From Burkholderia ambifaria AMMD (GTDB taxonomy: Bacteria > Pseudomonadota > Gammaproteobacteria > Burkholderiales > Burkholderiaceae): a DNA stretch of 64,000 nucleotides. The notes beneath the pieces were generated by a model. It saw nothing but the letters and a program-made list of their open reading frames with translations, was not told where the DNA came from and made no database searches. How positions within the stretch are numbered: position 1 is the first letter of the stretch; each line of letters starts with the position of its first letter. Shown here piece by piece: positions 10,532-20,902 of this stretch. The DNA lies in contig NC_008391.1 in assembly GCF_000203915.1 (NCBI RefSeq), forward strand, positions 1,922,001-1,986,000. The letters run 5' to 3'. A program made the translations under genes and the position numbers.

Positions 10532-12283
10532 TCAATGCGAATGGCTCGGCACGTCCGCGCCGCGCATGCCGACCAGGAAGTCGAGGTCGCACCCCTCGTC
10601 GGCCTGCAGCACGTGATCGATATACAGCCGCGCGTAGCCGCCCTTGCCGAGCTGCGCGGCCACGCCCGGCGCCGCTGTCGGATCGACGTCCGACAGGCGG
10701 CGCTGCAGTTCGTCGTCCGGAATGTCCAGGTGCAGCGTGCCGGCCTCGCAGTCGAGCTCGATCCAGTCGCCGTTGCGCACGGCGGCCAGCGGCCCGCCCG
10801 CGGCCGCTTCCGGCGCGACGTGCAGCACCACCGTGCCATACGCGGTGCCGCTCATCCGCGCGTCCGAGATCCGCACCATGTCCTTCACGCCCTGGCGCAG
10901 CAGCTTCGGCGGCAACCCCATGTTGCCGACCTCCGCCATCCCCGGATAACCGCGCGGCCCGCAGTTCTTCAGCACCATCACCGAACTCGCATCGACGTCG
11001 AGCGCTTCGTCGTTGATCGTCGCCTTGTAGTGCTCGAGGTTCTCGAACACCACCGCGCGGCCGCGATGCTTCAGCAGCTCGGGGCTCGCCGCCGACGGCT
11101 TCAGCACCGCGCCGCGCGGCGCGAGATTGCCGCGCAGGATGCAGATCCCGCCGTCGGCGATCAGCGGCCGGTCGAGCGGGCGGATCACCTCGTCGTCGTA
11201 GTTCGGCGCTTCGCGCACGTTGTCCCACAGCGACTTGCCGTTGACCGTCAGCGCGTCGGGGTGCGGCAGCAGCCCGCCTTCGCCGAGCCGGCGCAGCACG
11301 GCCGGCAGGCCGCCCGCGTAATAGAACTCCTCCATCAGGAAGCGCCCGGACGGCATCAGGTCGACGATCGTCGGCGTGTCGCGGCCGATACGCATCCAGT
11401 CCTCGAGCTCGAGCGGCACGCCGATGCGGCCCGCGATCGCCTTCAGATGGATCACCGCGTTGGTCGAGCCGCCGATCGCCGCGTTCGCGCGGATCGCGTT
11501 CTCGAACGCCGCGCGCGTCAGCACCTTCGACAGCACGAGCCCTTCGAGCGCCATCTCGACGATCCGGATGCCGGACATGTGCGCGAGCACGTAGCGGCGC
11601 GAATCGACGGCCGGAATCGCCGCGTTGTGCGGCAGCGCCACGCCGAGCGCCTCGGCCATGCACGCCATCGTCGACGCGGTGCCCATCGTGTTGCAGGTGC
11701 CGGCCGAGCGCGACATGCCGGCTTCGGCCGACAGGAAGTGATGCAGGTCGATCTCGCCGGCCTTCAGCGATTCGTGCAGTTGCCACACGGCGGTGCCCGA
11801 GCCGATGTTCTTGCCTTCGAGCTTGCCGTTCAGCATCGGGCCGCCCGACACGACGATCGCCGGCACGTCGCAGCTCGCCGCGCCCATCAGCAGCGCGGGG
11901 GTCGTCTTGTCGCAGCCGGCGAGCAGCACGACCGCGTCGATCGGATTGCCGCGGATCGCTTCCTCGACGTCCATCGACGCCAGGTTGCGCGTGAGCATCG
12001 CCGACGGCCGCAGGTTCGATTCACCGTTCGAGAACACCGGGAACTCGACCGGGAACCCGCCCGCCTCGAAGATCCCGCGCTTCACGTGCTCGGCGAGCTT
12101 GCGGAAGTGCGCATTGCACGGCGTCAGTTCGGACCACGTGTTGCAGATGCCGATGATCGGCCGACCGTCGAACTCGTGATCGGGGATGCCCTGGTTCTTC
12201 ATCCAGCTTCGGTACATGAAGCCGTTCTTGTCGTTCGTGCCGAACCATTGGGTGGAGCGCAGCCTGGGTTTTGTTGCCGACAT
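10532..12283 (-). CDS. L-arabonate dehydratase (IlvD/Edd family)
   Basis: A 583-residue Fe-S dehydratase; this length and the segments RSTQWFGTNDKNGFMYRSWMK and FDGRPIIGICNTWSELTPCNAHFR mark the pentonate dehydratase branch rather than IlvD. Cysteines likely to hold the cluster are in GICNTWS, LLAGCDKTTPA and GTCNTMGTAS. It dehydrates L-arabonate (and probably D-galactonate-type acids) to 2-keto-3-deoxy acids. It is the first gene of the minus-strand operon, diverging from the LysR gene across a 114-bp promoter region. The ATG at 12283 has AGGA upstream. Confidence 0.93.
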   Translation of the reverse strand: MSATKPRLRSTQWFGTNDKNGFMYRSWMKNQGIPDHEFDGRPIIGICNTWSELTPCNAHFRKLAEHVKRGIFEAGGFPVEFPVFSNGESNLRPSAMLTRNLASMDVEEAIRGNPIDAVVLLAGCDKTTPALLMGAASCDVPAIVVSGGPMLNGKLEGKNIGSGTAVWQLHESLKAGEIDLHHFLSAEAGMSRSAGTCNTMGTASTMACMAEALGVALPHNAAIPAVDSRRYVLAHMSGIRIVEMALEGLVLSKVLTRAAFENAIRANAAIGGSTNAVIHLKAIAGRIGVPLELEDWMRIGRDTPTIVDLMPSGRFLMEEFYYAGGLPAVLRRLGEGGLLPHPDALTVNGKSLWDNVREAPNYDDEVIRPLDRPLIADGGICILRGNLAPRGAVLKPSAASPELLKHRGRAVVFENLEHYKATINDEALDVDASSVMVLKNCGPRGYPGMAEVGNMGLPPKLLRQGVKDMVRISDARMSGTAYGTVVLHVAPEAAAGGPLAAVRNGDWIELDCEAGTLHLDIPDDELQRRLSDVDPTAAPGVAAQLGKGGYARLYIDHVLQADEGCDLDFLVGMRGADVPSHSH

Positions 12284-12362
12284 CGTCAGTCCTGTGGTGA
12301 CGGGATACCGGCGCAGTCTAGGCAGAATTTTGATAACTCGCTAATGACGTTTTAGGCGATTA

Positions 12363-12382
12363 CGATATCGATTCCGATATCG
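12363..12382. promoter_or_regulatory. Duplicated CGATATCG palindrome in the divergent arabinose promoter
   Basis: The 8-bp palindrome CGATATCG occurs at 12363-12370 and 12375-12382, start-to-start 12 bp. Both lie between the arabonate dehydratase and LysR start codons, and 16 bp upstream of the latter. The placement fits an operator or the LysR autoregulatory site. No binding evidence is available from sequence. Confidence 0.45.
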
Positions 12383-12397
12383 ATATAAACCCGTACC

Positions 12398-13348
12398 ATG
12401 CTCGAAGCCAGCCCATGGGGAAACCGCAGCCGCCTGAAGACGCGCCAGCTCCTGCTGGTCGTCGCGCTCGCCGACGAAGGCAGCATTCACCGCGCGGCGG
12501 CCGCGCTGAACATGACGCAGCCGGCCGCGTCGAAGCTGCTGCGCGAGCTCGAGGAATCGATCGGCGCGGTGCTGTTCGAGCGCCTGCCGCGCGGGATGCG
12601 GCCGACGCTGTACGGCGACGCGCTGATCCGCCACGCGCGCGCCGCGCTCGGCAGCCTCGACCAGGCGCGCGAGGAACTGGCCGCGCTGAAGGCCGGCCAT
12701 CTCGGGCATGTGGCGGTGGGCGCGATCACGTCGCCGGGGTTGCGGCTGGTGCCGCCGGCCGTCGCCGCGGTGAAGGGCACGCATGCGAACGTGCGCGTGT
12801 CCGTCGCGATCGACACGAGCAATGCGCTGCTCGAACATCTCGCGCAGGACAAGCTCGACATCGTGCTCGGCCGGCTGTCAGCCGAACACGACAAGTTGCA
12901 CCTGCGCTACGAGCCGCTGACCGGCGAGCCGGTCGCGGCGGTCGTGCGGCCCGGCCATCCGCTGCTCGCGCAGGCGCCGCTATCGCTTGCCGACGTGCAG
13001 CGTGCCGCGTGGGTCATGCCGCCGGCCGGCAGCGTGCTGCGCCACCGCTTCGAGCTGGTGTTCCAGCGCGCGAGCCTCGCGCCGCCCGCGAACGTCGTCG
13101 AGACGGCCGCGCTGCTGTTCATCACGCAACTGATCGAGCAGAGCGACATGATCGCGGTGCTCGCGGAGGACGTCGCGCTGTACTACGCGCGACATGGCAT
13201 CGTGTCGGTGCTGCCGCTGGAGATGGATTGCCGGATGGACGATTTCGGGATCATCACGCGCACCGACCGGCTGCATTCGCCGGCCGTCGCGGTGATGGCC
13301 GACGCGATCCGCACGGCCGCGCGGGAGGTGTACGGGGTCGCGTTGTAA
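12398..13348 (+). CDS. LysR-family regulator, GbpR-like (galactose/arabinose binding-protein regulator)
   Basis: A 316-residue LysR-type regulator. The N-terminal helix-turn-helix is at about residues 15-75 (LKTRQLLLVVALADEGSIHRAAAALNMTQPAASKLLRELE, given here only as landmark positions), followed by a ligand-binding domain with GAITSPGLRLVPPAV and PLTGEPVAAVVRPGHPLL. These features resemble GbpR of Agrobacterium and Azospirillum, which controls sugar-binding-protein genes. It is divergent from the arabinose operon and is its most likely regulator. No strong ribosome-binding site precedes the ATG, so translation may be weak. Confidence 0.88.
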   Translation: MLEASPWGNRSRLKTRQLLLVVALADEGSIHRAAAALNMTQPAASKLLRELEESIGAVLFERLPRGMRPTLYGDALIRHARAALGSLDQAREELAALKAGHLGHVAVGAITSPGLRLVPPAVAAVKGTHANVRVSVAIDTSNALLEHLAQDKLDIVLGRLSAEHDKLHLRYEPLTGEPVAAVVRPGHPLLAQAPLSLADVQRAAWVMPPAGSVLRHRFELVFQRASLAPPANVVETAALLFITQLIEQSDMIAVLAEDVALYYARHGIVSVLPLEMDCRMDDFGIITRTDRLHSPAVAVMADAIRTAAREVYGVAL

Positions 13349-13350
13349 CG

Positions 13351-13827
13351 TCACGCCGCCGCGAACTCGATCACCGGTTCGCACCGGATCGGGAAGTTCA
13401 CGGAGTTCGCGATATAGCACTTCGCATGCGCATCGTGATGCAGCCGCTCGGCCAGCTCGCGATCGTCGCCCGCGCGGATCGTCACGCGCGGGTGCAGCAC
13501 GATTTCGGTGAAGCGCCCGTGCTCGGGGCTGTCGAGCATCGTCCCTTCGGCGTCGTCGACGTACGCGAGCACGCGGATGCCGGCTTCCGAGCAAAGATGC
13601 AGATACCAGAGCTTGTGGCACGCCGATGCCGACGCTAACAGCAAATCCTCCGGATTCCAGCGCGCCGCATCGCCGCGAAACGCCGCGTCCGATGAGCCCG
13701 GAATGTCGGGCTTCGTACCCGCGCTGATCACATGATCGCGGCCATATTCGCGGTACCCGGACGTGCCGGTTCCGCGGTTGCCGGTCCACTCGACTGCCAC
13801 GCGGTACTTGTGTTCGCCATGCGCCAT
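13351..13827 (-). CDS. OsmC/Ohr-family protein
   Basis: A 158-residue OsmC-fold protein of the YhfA/OsmC-like branch. The reactive cysteine is in the SASACHKLWYLHLC segment; a second likely reactive cysteine is in HAKCYIANSVNFPI. Such proteins are thiol-dependent peroxidases for organic hydroperoxides in the cytoplasm. The ATG at 13827 is preceded by AGGAGAG, which sets the start; the open frame upstream has no family similarity. It ends two bases after the LysR stop and is convergent with it. No obvious functional link with the sugar genes. Confidence 0.88.
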   Translation of the reverse strand: MAHGEHKYRVAVEWTGNRGTGTSGYREYGRDHVISAGTKPDIPGSSDAAFRGDAARWNPEDLLLASASACHKLWYLHLCSEAGIRVLAYVDDAEGTMLDSPEHGRFTEIVLHPRVTIRAGDDRELAERLHHDAHAKCYIANSVNFPIRCEPVIEFAAA

Positions 13828-14234
13828 CTCGCTCTCCTGTGCCATCGGATGTGATGGCCGCCATTGTGTCACCGGAATGCCCGGGCGCGAACGCAACGCC
13901 CGCAGCGCCCGCGCGATGACGGTCGCGCATCTCGATTCGGCGCGACGCATCGTGATGCGGCTCGTCGAAGGCAACTGAGGCCGGCCGGCGTCCGAGCGCG
14001 CGCTCGCCGATTTCCGGCCGCCGCCCCGCGGCACGGCATGGCACGGGCACCGGATCGGCCGCCCCGCCCGAACACTTGCACTCCCCGCCCCCCACGCAAC
14101 AAGGTCAACTTACGATTGCAAATACATCTCATTTGCATTAGATTTCGGCGCGCAAATGAACTGTTTGGAACACGGATGCCGGCGCGAGACGGCCCGCGGT
14201 GCCCGAACGCGGACCAATCTCTGAAGGACAGGGT
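13828..14234. other. Intergenic region between divergent osmC-like and TonB-receptor genes
   Basis: About 400 bp without a supported gene. The only clear element is the Fur-like dyad at 14117-14137 described separately. The rest is GC-rich and shows no conserved frame. Confidence 0.6.
14117..14137 (+). promoter_or_regulatory. Fur-box-like inverted repeat upstream of TonB receptor
   Basis: TGCAAAT-N7-ATTTGCA is a perfect 7-7-7 dyad in a locally AT-rich stretch 98 bp before the receptor start. Its composition resembles Fur boxes in front of Burkholderia siderophore receptors, and iron repression would suit the product. The match to the classic Fur consensus is partial. Confidence 0.6.
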
Positions 14235-16340
14235 ATGAGCAGGAAGAACTGGGCGGCCGCACCGATGGCCATCGTCGTCGGCACGGCCGGCCTGAGCGCC
14301 GCCGAGGCTCAGGAACTGTCGCTGCCCGCGATCGAAGTGTCCGGGCAGCGCACGACGGCGCCGTTTCGCGCGCCGGAATCGACGAGCGCGACGCGCACCG
14401 AGACGGACGTGATGGAGATTCCGTTCGCGGTCAGCAGCGTCGACAAGAAGCTGATCCAGACGGTAGCGGCCACACGCGGCGAAGACCTGTACGACTGGGT
14501 CGCCGGCGTCGCGCGGCAAAATAACTTCGGCGGGCTGTGGGACAACTACGCGGTGCGCGGTTTTGCCGGCGACGGCAACACGTCCGGCACCGACTACCTC
14601 GTCAACGGCTTCTCGTGGAATCGCGGCATCAGCGTGCCGCGCGACACCGCCACGCTCGAGCGCATGGAAGTCCTCAAGGGGCCCGCGTCCGCGCTGTACG
14701 GCCGCGGCGACCCCGGCGGGCTCATCAGCTACACGACGAAGCAGCCGCAGTTCGCGCGCGCGAACACGATCGGCGTGTCGGCCGGCAGCTACGGCGCGCT
14801 GCGCGAGACGCTCGATTCAACCGGCCCCGTCACGAAGTCGCTCGCGTACCGCTTCATCGCGATGAACGAGGACAACGGCAGCTTCCGCGATACCGTGTCG
14901 AGCAAGCGCTACCTGTTCGCGCCGTCGTTCACGTGGGACATCGGCGCGGACACGACGCTCCACTACGAATTCGAGACCGCCCGCCAGCGCGCGCCGCTCG
15001 ATCGCGGCGTGGTCGCGGTCAACGGGCAGCTCGGCGCGGTGCCGGCGTCGAGGTTCATGGGCGAGCCGCGCGACGGCGACTACGACGTGCGCAACTCGGG
15101 CCACCAGTTCACGCTCGAACATCGCTTCAATGCCGACTGGTCGGTCAACGCCGGCTTCGCGCAGCGCGACACCGACCTGTCCGGCCGCTCGTCCGAAGCG
15201 TTCGCGCTGCAGCCGGACGGGCGTACGCTATGGCGCCGCTACCGGCAGGTCGCGTTTCACTCGAACGACGTGCAAGGGCGCGTCGAGGTGGCCGGCAAGG
15301 CCCGCACGGCCGGCATCGGCCATACGTTCGTGATGGGCGTCGACGCGTACCGCTTCAACTACGACCAGTTCGTGTCGCGCTCGACGCCGACGGCCGCGGC
15401 GCCGTATGCGATCGACATCTTCGATCCGGTCTACGGCCAGCCGGCGCCCGTGCCGCGCACCGCGACGAACCTGCTCGAGCGCGACGACGGCCAGGGCCTG
15501 TACGCGCAGGACACGCTCGCGTTCGGGCCGCACTGGAAAGTGCTCGCCGGGCTGCGCTGGGACCGCTTTCACCAGTCGGTCGAGAACCGCCTGAAGGGCG
15601 TGACGACGACCCAGCTGCAAACGGCGCTGAGCCCGCGGCTCGGCATCGTGTACGAGGCCAGCCCCGCGCTGTCGCTCTACGCGAACACCGCGTATTCGTT
15701 CCGGCCGAACAACGGCGCCGACGTGAACGGCCGCGCGTTCGATCCGGAGAAGGGGCACGGCTACGAAGCCGGCGTGAAATGGGCCGGCACGCGCTGGCTC
15801 GCAACCGTCGCCGCGTTCTACGTGAACAAGCGCAACGTGCTGACCGCCGATCCCGCGAATGCCGGGTTCTCGCGTGCAGCCGGCGAAGTACGCAGCCGCG
15901 GCGTCGAATTCGAATGGAACGGCGAACTCGGCCACGGGTTGCGCGGCATCGTCAACCTCGCGTACGTCGATGCGCAGGTCACGCACGACAACGTGCTGAC
16001 GCCGGGCGCACGCCTCGTCGACATTCCGCGGCTGAGCGGGAGCGCGCTGCTGATGTACGAAACCGCGCTGGCGCTCGTCGACAAGGCCGGCGCGGGCGCG
16101 GGCGTGATCTACGTCGGGCGCCGCGCGGGCAATACCGCGAACACGCAGGATGGCTTCGATCTCCCCGCTTATGCGACCGTGCAGCTCAACGGCTACGTGC
16201 AGGTCAACAAGCATCTGCGCGCGTCGGTCGTGCTGAACAACCTGTTCAACCGCACGTACTACGTCAGCTCGTACAACAGCCTGTGGGTCACGCCGGGCGC
16301 GCCGCGCAGCCTGTTCGCGTCGCTCGCGTATTCGTTCTAG
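14235..16340 (+). CDS. TonB-dependent siderophore receptor
   Basis: A 701-residue outer-membrane receptor. A signal peptide ends near AEA-QEL (residue about 25). The plug domain (about 40-160) contains MEIPFAVSSVDKKLIQ, NNYAVRGF-like and LERMEVLKGPASALYGRGDPGG motifs; the 22-strand barrel follows and ends with the aromatic C-terminus SLAYSF. The architecture is that of ferric-siderophore receptors of the FhuE/FcuA type. The ATG at 14235 follows AAGGACAGGG; an upstream in-frame start would add 12 non-signal residues. A Fur-like dyad lies upstream. It stands alone, without siderophore biosynthesis genes nearby, so it may take up a foreign siderophore. Confidence 0.9.
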   Translation: MSRKNWAAAPMAIVVGTAGLSAAEAQELSLPAIEVSGQRTTAPFRAPESTSATRTETDVMEIPFAVSSVDKKLIQTVAATRGEDLYDWVAGVARQNNFGGLWDNYAVRGFAGDGNTSGTDYLVNGFSWNRGISVPRDTATLERMEVLKGPASALYGRGDPGGLISYTTKQPQFARANTIGVSAGSYGALRETLDSTGPVTKSLAYRFIAMNEDNGSFRDTVSSKRYLFAPSFTWDIGADTTLHYEFETARQRAPLDRGVVAVNGQLGAVPASRFMGEPRDGDYDVRNSGHQFTLEHRFNADWSVNAGFAQRDTDLSGRSSEAFALQPDGRTLWRRYRQVAFHSNDVQGRVEVAGKARTAGIGHTFVMGVDAYRFNYDQFVSRSTPTAAAPYAIDIFDPVYGQPAPVPRTATNLLERDDGQGLYAQDTLAFGPHWKVLAGLRWDRFHQSVENRLKGVTTTQLQTALSPRLGIVYEASPALSLYANTAYSFRPNNGADVNGRAFDPEKGHGYEAGVKWAGTRWLATVAAFYVNKRNVLTADPANAGFSRAAGEVRSRGVEFEWNGELGHGLRGIVNLAYVDAQVTHDNVLTPGARLVDIPRLSGSALLMYETALALVDKAGAGAGVIYVGRRAGNTANTQDGFDLPAYATVQLNGYVQVNKHLRASVVLNNLFNRTYYVSSYNSLWVTPGAPRSLFASLAYSF

Positions 16341-16455
16341 AACGGCTGGTCGACGGGCGTCGCGCGCCGGGCGCGAACCGTACGTGTGGTGCGTGGAAAG
16401 CCCCGACGCCGCAGAGCATGTCCGCCCATTGCCGCAAGGTGCGCGTCGACCCTCG

Positions 16456-17496
16456 CTACATAGCCGAGCGTCGCCCCGACACCGCCGCCGTCGTCCCGCG
16501 CACCACCAACCGCGGCAACGAAGCGATCCGCACGCGCGACGCATCGTCGATCCGGCCGCCCGCCTCGCGCAGCGCGTTGAGCAGCTCGACCGCGAGCCCG
16601 GCGGCCTCGGCGGTCGGGATCGCGACCGTCGTCAACGTGGGACGCGTGTCGCTCGCCAGATGAATATCGGTAATGCCGACGATCGACAGGTCGTCGGGCA
16701 CGCGCCGGCCGCGATCGGCCGCCGCATGGAGCGCCCCGATCGCAGGCAGATCATTGGTCGCGACCAGCGCGGTCAGCCCGGGATGCGCGTCGAGCAGCCG
16801 GCCCGCCGCGCGCACGCCGCCTTCGATCGAATCGGAATCGGGCCCCGCCGCGACGATCGATGCGTCGAGCCCCGCTTCGCGCATCACGTCGACGAAGCCG
16901 TCATAGCGCGCCGCCTGCACGCCGCTCGCCGAGCCGCCGACGATCACGCCGATCGTCCGGTGCCCGAGTTCGAGCAGATGCCGCGTCGCGATCCGCCCGG
17001 CTTCGCGGAAATCCACCGCCACGCACGGCAACCCTTCAGGCGGCGCATCGGGCCGCTCCCACAGACACAGCACGACCGGCACGCCGCGCCGCGCGACGTC
17101 CACCAGATCCGGCAAGTGCAGGTTCGCGTTGGTCACGAGAATGCCTTCGGAGATCGTGCCGGCGATCTGGTCGAGATACGCTCTGCCCTGCAACGGATCT
17201 TCGTTCGTATTGCAGACGATCAGGAACTGCCCGTTGCGGCGCACCGCGCGCTCGACCGCGAGCGCGAACTCCGGATAGAACGGGTTCGCGATGCTCGATA
17301 CCATCAGCGCGACCGTCGGCGCGCGCCCTTCCGCGAGGGCCCGCGCCGCGAGATGCGGCCGGTACCCGAGCGCCTGCACGGCTTCGAGCACGCGCGCGCG
17401 GGTGGCTTCGCCGACGCGACCACGGTTGCGCAGCACGTTCGAGACCGTCGCGGCCGTCACGCCGGCGCGGCGGGCCACTTCATCGAGTGTCGCCAT
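16456..17496 (-). CDS. LacI-family transcriptional regulator of the galactoside operon
   Basis: A 346-residue LacI repressor. The N-terminal helix-turn-helix and hinge are clear (MATLDEVARRAGVTAATVSNVL), followed by the periplasmic-binding-protein-like effector domain from about residue 60. The gene diverges from the ABC transporter/GH42 operon. A 12-bp palindrome TTAAGCGCTTAA at 17637-17648 lies between them. The start at 17496 matches the family N-terminus exactly; the frame is open for another 67 codons upstream but without similarity. The inferred ligand is a galactoside or its product. Confidence 0.92.
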   Translation of the reverse strand: MATLDEVARRAGVTAATVSNVLRNRGRVGEATRARVLEAVQALGYRPHLAARALAEGRAPTVALMVSSIANPFYPEFALAVERAVRRNGQFLIVCNTNEDPLQGRAYLDQIAGTISEGILVTNANLHLPDLVDVARRGVPVVLCLWERPDAPPEGLPCVAVDFREAGRIATRHLLELGHRTIGVIVGGSASGVQAARYDGFVDVMREAGLDASIVAAGPDSDSIEGGVRAAGRLLDAHPGLTALVATNDLPAIGALHAAADRGRRVPDDLSIVGITDIHLASDTRPTLTTVAIPTAEAAGLAVELLNALREAGGRIDDASRVRIASLPRLVVRGTTAAVSGRRSAM

Positions 17497-17636
17497 GACT
17501 TGCTCACTATATGAGACGTTGATCCAGTATTTGCTTCGCTCACCGAAGCGGCGCACTATCGCCGCACACCCTGCCGCCCGACCGACGGGCGCGACTCGGC
17601 CGCGATCGCTATCGGCTCTTTTTTTGATCGCGATGA

Positions 17637-17648
17637 TTAAGCGCTTAA
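17637..17648. promoter_or_regulatory. Perfect palindrome, probable LacI-family operator
   Basis: TTAAGCGCTTAA is a perfect 12-bp palindrome with the central CG step usual for LacI-family operators. It lies 39 bp before the ATPase start and between divergent regulator and operon. A related but imperfect AAAGCGCATTAA follows at 17658-17669. Confidence 0.7.
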
Positions 17649-17686
17649 GCACTGATGAAAGCGCATTAAAACATGGAGCGGAGACA

Positions 17687-18835
17687 ATGGCGAGCATCTC
17701 GATGCGACGCGTGCAGAAAGCCTATGGCGAGCACGCGCCGGTCATTCGCGACGTCGATCTGGAGATCGGCGCGCACGAGTTCTGCGTGTTCCTCGGCCCG
17801 TCCGGCTGCGGCAAGTCGACCCTGCTGCGGATGATCGCGGGCCTCGAGGACCTGAGCGACGGCGAGCTGTCGATCGACGGCCGCCGCGTCGACGACGTGC
17901 CGGCCGCCGAGCGCGGCGTCGCGATGGTATTCCAGAGCTACGCGCTGTTTCCGCACATGACGGTCTACGAGAACATGGCGTTCGGGCTGAAGCTCGCGCG
18001 CGTGCAGAAGGCCGAGATCGACCGGAAGGTGCGCGACGCCGCGCGGATCCTGCAGCTCGATACGCTGCTCGAGCGCAAGCCGAAGGCGCTGTCCGGCGGC
18101 CAGCGGCAGCGCGTCGCGATCGGCCGCGCGATCGTGCGGGAGCCCGGCGTATTTCTGTTCGACGAACCGCTGTCGAACCTCGACGCGGCGCTGCGCGGCC
18201 AGACACGCATCGAAATCGCGAAGCTGCACCGGCAGTTCGAACGCGCGAGCGTCGTCTACGTGACGCACGACCAGACCGAAGCGATGACGCTCGCCGACAA
18301 GATCGTGCTGCTGCACGCCGGCGCCGACACCGCGCAGCACGGCAGCATCGCGCAGATCGGCGCGCCGCTCGACCTCTATCACCATCCCGCCAGCCGCTTC
18401 GTCGCCGGCTTCATCGGCTCGCCGCGGATGAACTTCCTGCCGGCCGTCGTCATCGCCTGCGACGCGCAGCGCACGACCGTCACCGTCGTGCCGTCCGGCG
18501 AAACCTTCACGCTGCCGCGCGACGGAGCCGCGCTCGCGCCGGGCGCGACCGTCACGCTCGGCATCCGCCCCGAACACCTGACGCTCGGCGCCGCGCCCGA
18601 CGCGACGACGCTCGCGCGCGACGTCGCGCTCGTCGAACGCCTCGGCGAGCAGACCTACGTGCACCTCGACCAGCCCGGCGGCACGCCGCTGATCGCGAAG
18701 GTGCCCGGCGACGCGCCGCTGCGCATCGGCGAGCGCGTGCACGCGCAGGCGCCGGCCGCGGCCTGTCACCTCTTCACCGAAGACGGCCGTGCGGTGCCCG
18801 CGCGCGCCGACGTTCCCGTCCACCACTACGCATAA
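17687..18835 (+). CDS. Sugar ABC transporter ATP-binding protein (MalK/UgpC/LacK family)
   Basis: A 382-residue ATPase. Walker [11 protein letters not shown]-loop [25 protein letters not shown], signature [14 protein letters not shown] and Walker [13 protein letters not shown] are all present. The C-terminal MOI/TOBE regulatory domain covers about residues 240-382. It powers the transporter formed with the two permeases encoded downstream. GGAG lies just upstream of the ATG; the frame is open far upstream through the divergent promoter without similarity. First gene of the galactoside operon, 8 bp before the GH42 gene. Confidence 0.93.
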   Translation: MASISMRRVQKAYGEHAPVIRDVDLEIGAHEFCVFLGPSGCGKSTLLRMIAGLEDLSDGELSIDGRRVDDVPAAERGVAMVFQSYALFPHMTVYENMAFGLKLARVQKAEIDRKVRDAARILQLDTLLERKPKALSGGQRQRVAIGRAIVREPGVFLFDEPLSNLDAALRGQTRIEIAKLHRQFERASVVYVTHDQTEAMTLADKIVLLHAGADTAQHGSIAQIGAPLDLYHHPASRFVAGFIGSPRMNFLPAVVIACDAQRTTVTVVPSGETFTLPRDGAALAPGATVTLGIRPEHLTLGAAPDATTLARDVALVERLGEQTYVHLDQPGGTPLIAKVPGDAPLRIGERVHAQAPAAACHLFTEDGRAVPARADVPVHHYA

Positions 18836-18843
18836 GGATCGGC

Positions 18844-20835
18844 ATGCGCCTCGGAGTCTGTTACTACCCGGAACACTGGCCGGAATCGATGTGGGCCGAC
18901 GACGCCCGCCGGATGAAGGCACTCGGCATCGCGCAGGTGCGGATCGCCGAATTCGCGTGGAGCCGCATCGAGCCGTCGCCGGGCGAATACGACTGGGGCT
19001 GGCTCGACCGCGCGGTCGACGTGCTCGGCGCGGCCGGCCTCGAGATCGTGATGTGCACGCCGACCGCGACGCCGCCGAAATGGCTCGTCGACCGTCACCC
19101 CGACATCCTCGCGATCGGCGCGGATGGCCGGCCGCGCGGGTTCGGTTCGCGCCGCCACTACGACTTCTCGTCGCCGACCTATCTCGAAGCGTCGCGCCAG
19201 ATCTGCACGGCGGTCGCCGAACGCTACGGCCGCCACCCGGCCGTCCGTTACTGGCAGACCGACAACGAGCTCGGCTGCCACCAGACGGTCGTCAGCTATT
19301 CGCCGGCCGCGCTCGTGCGCTTTCGCGAATGGCTGAAGGCGCGCTACGGCACGATCGACGTGCTGAACCGCGCGTGGGGCACCGTGTTCTGGAGCATGGA
19401 GTACCGGCATTTCGACGAAGTCGACGCGCCCATCGGCACCGTGACCGAAGCGCATCCGTCGCATCGCCTCGACTACCGGCGCTTCGCGTCCGACGAGGTC
19501 GCGCGCTATCACCGGATGCAGGTCGACGTGATCCGCGCGCATTCGCCAGGCCGGCCCGTCGCGCACAACTTCATGCAGCTGTTCACCGAGTTCGATCATT
19601 ACGAAGTGGCGCGCGACCTCGACATCGCGACGTGGGACAGCTATCCGCTCGGCGCGCTCGAGGAGCAATGGTTCGCGCCCGAGCTGAAGGCGCGCTGGCT
19701 GCGCACCGGCCATCCGGATTTCGCGTCGTTCAATCACGATCTCTATCGCGGGATGTCGAAGCTGCCGTTCTGGGTGATGGAGCAGCAGCCGGGGCCCGTG
19801 AACTGGGCGCAGTGGAACCCCGCGCCGCTGCCGGGCATGGTGCGCCTGTGGAGCTGGGAAGCGTTCGCGCACGGCGCCGGCTGCGTGTCGTACTTCCGCT
19901 GGCGGCAGGCGCCGTTCGCGCAGGAGCAGATGCATGCGGGCCTGCACACGCCGGACGACCAGCTCGACGAAGGCGGCCGCGAAGCGCAGCGCGTCGCGCG
20001 CGAAATCGCCGCCGTGCTCGACGCCGGCGCCGATGCCGACGCGAACGGCGCGGTGCGCGCCCCCGTCGCGCTGGTGTTCGACTATGAAGCGAAGTGGCTC
20101 TTCGAAGTGCAGCCGCAAGGCGCCGATTTCCACTACCCGCGCTGCGCGTTCGAGTACTACTCGGCGCTGCGTTCGCTCGGCCTCGACGTCGACGTGATCT
20201 CCGCGCATGCGCCGCTCGACGGCTACCGGCTCGTCGTCGTGCCGCCGCTGCCGATCGTGCCGGACGACTTCGCGGCACGGCTCGCCGCATCGGGCGCGCA
20301 TGCGGTGTTCGGCCCGCGCACCGGTTCGAAGACCGCCGACCTGCAGATTCCGCCGACGCTGCCGCCCGGCCCGCTCGCGTCGATCCTGCCGCTGCGCGTG
20401 TGGCGCGTCGAGTCGCTGCGGCCGAACGTGACCGAGCCGATCGACGGCAGGTTGCGCGACGGCTCGGCGTTCACCGGCGACGCACGCCGCTGGCGCGACC
20501 TCGTCGAGCTGCACGACGACGCCCACAGCGTCGTGCGCGCGCGCTTCGCCGACGGTCATCCGGCCTGCGTGTCGCACGGCGCGCTGCACTACTGGGCCGC
20601 GCTGTTCGACGACGCGACCACCGCGCGCCTGTTCGCCGACGTCGCGGCCGAAGCCGGCCTGACACCGTCGCCGCTCGGCGACGGCGTGCGCGTGAGCCGA
20701 CGCGGCGGCCTGACCTACGTATTCAACTATGGCGGCACGCCGCACATGCTCGATGGGGTGCCGCCGTCCGCGTTCGTGGTCGGCGCCGCGCAGGTCGAGC
20801 CGCAAGGCGTCGCCGTGTATCGAAGCCGTTCGTAG
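18844..20835 (+). CDS. Beta-galactosidase, glycoside hydrolase family 42
   Basis: A 663-residue GH42 enzyme, normal family length. The N-terminus [13 protein letters not shown] is typical. The acid/base glutamate is E142 in DNELGCH and the nucleophile is E313 in [14 protein letters not shown] trimerisation domain and a small C-terminal beta domain follow. No signal peptide is seen, so it acts in the cytoplasm on galactosides brought in by the adjacent transporter. GH42 enzymes prefer small plant-derived galacto-oligosaccharides and some also hydrolyse alpha-L-arabinosides, which would suit the nearby galactose/arabinose pathway. Confidence 0.94.
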   Translation: MRLGVCYYPEHWPESMWADDARRMKALGIAQVRIAEFAWSRIEPSPGEYDWGWLDRAVDVLGAAGLEIVMCTPTATPPKWLVDRHPDILAIGADGRPRGFGSRRHYDFSSPTYLEASRQICTAVAERYGRHPAVRYWQTDNELGCHQTVVSYSPAALVRFREWLKARYGTIDVLNRAWGTVFWSMEYRHFDEVDAPIGTVTEAHPSHRLDYRRFASDEVARYHRMQVDVIRAHSPGRPVAHNFMQLFTEFDHYEVARDLDIATWDSYPLGALEEQWFAPELKARWLRTGHPDFASFNHDLYRGMSKLPFWVMEQQPGPVNWAQWNPAPLPGMVRLWSWEAFAHGAGCVSYFRWRQAPFAQEQMHAGLHTPDDQLDEGGREAQRVAREIAAVLDAGADADANGAVRAPVALVFDYEAKWLFEVQPQGADFHYPRCAFEYYSALRSLGLDVDVISAHAPLDGYRLVVVPPLPIVPDDFAARLAASGAHAVFGPRTGSKTADLQIPPTLPPGPLASILPLRVWRVESLRPNVTEPIDGRLRDGSAFTGDARRWRDLVELHDDAHSVVRARFADGHPACVSHGALHYWAALFDDATTARLFADVAAEAGLTPSPLGDGVRVSRRGGLTYVFNYGGTPHMLDGVPPSAFVVGAAQVEPQGVAVYRSRS

Positions 20836-20902
20836 CAACCGCCCCCGGCGCCGCGACGCGCCGGTCACGCACAACGACAGACACACAGGACTGGAGACAC
20901 AC

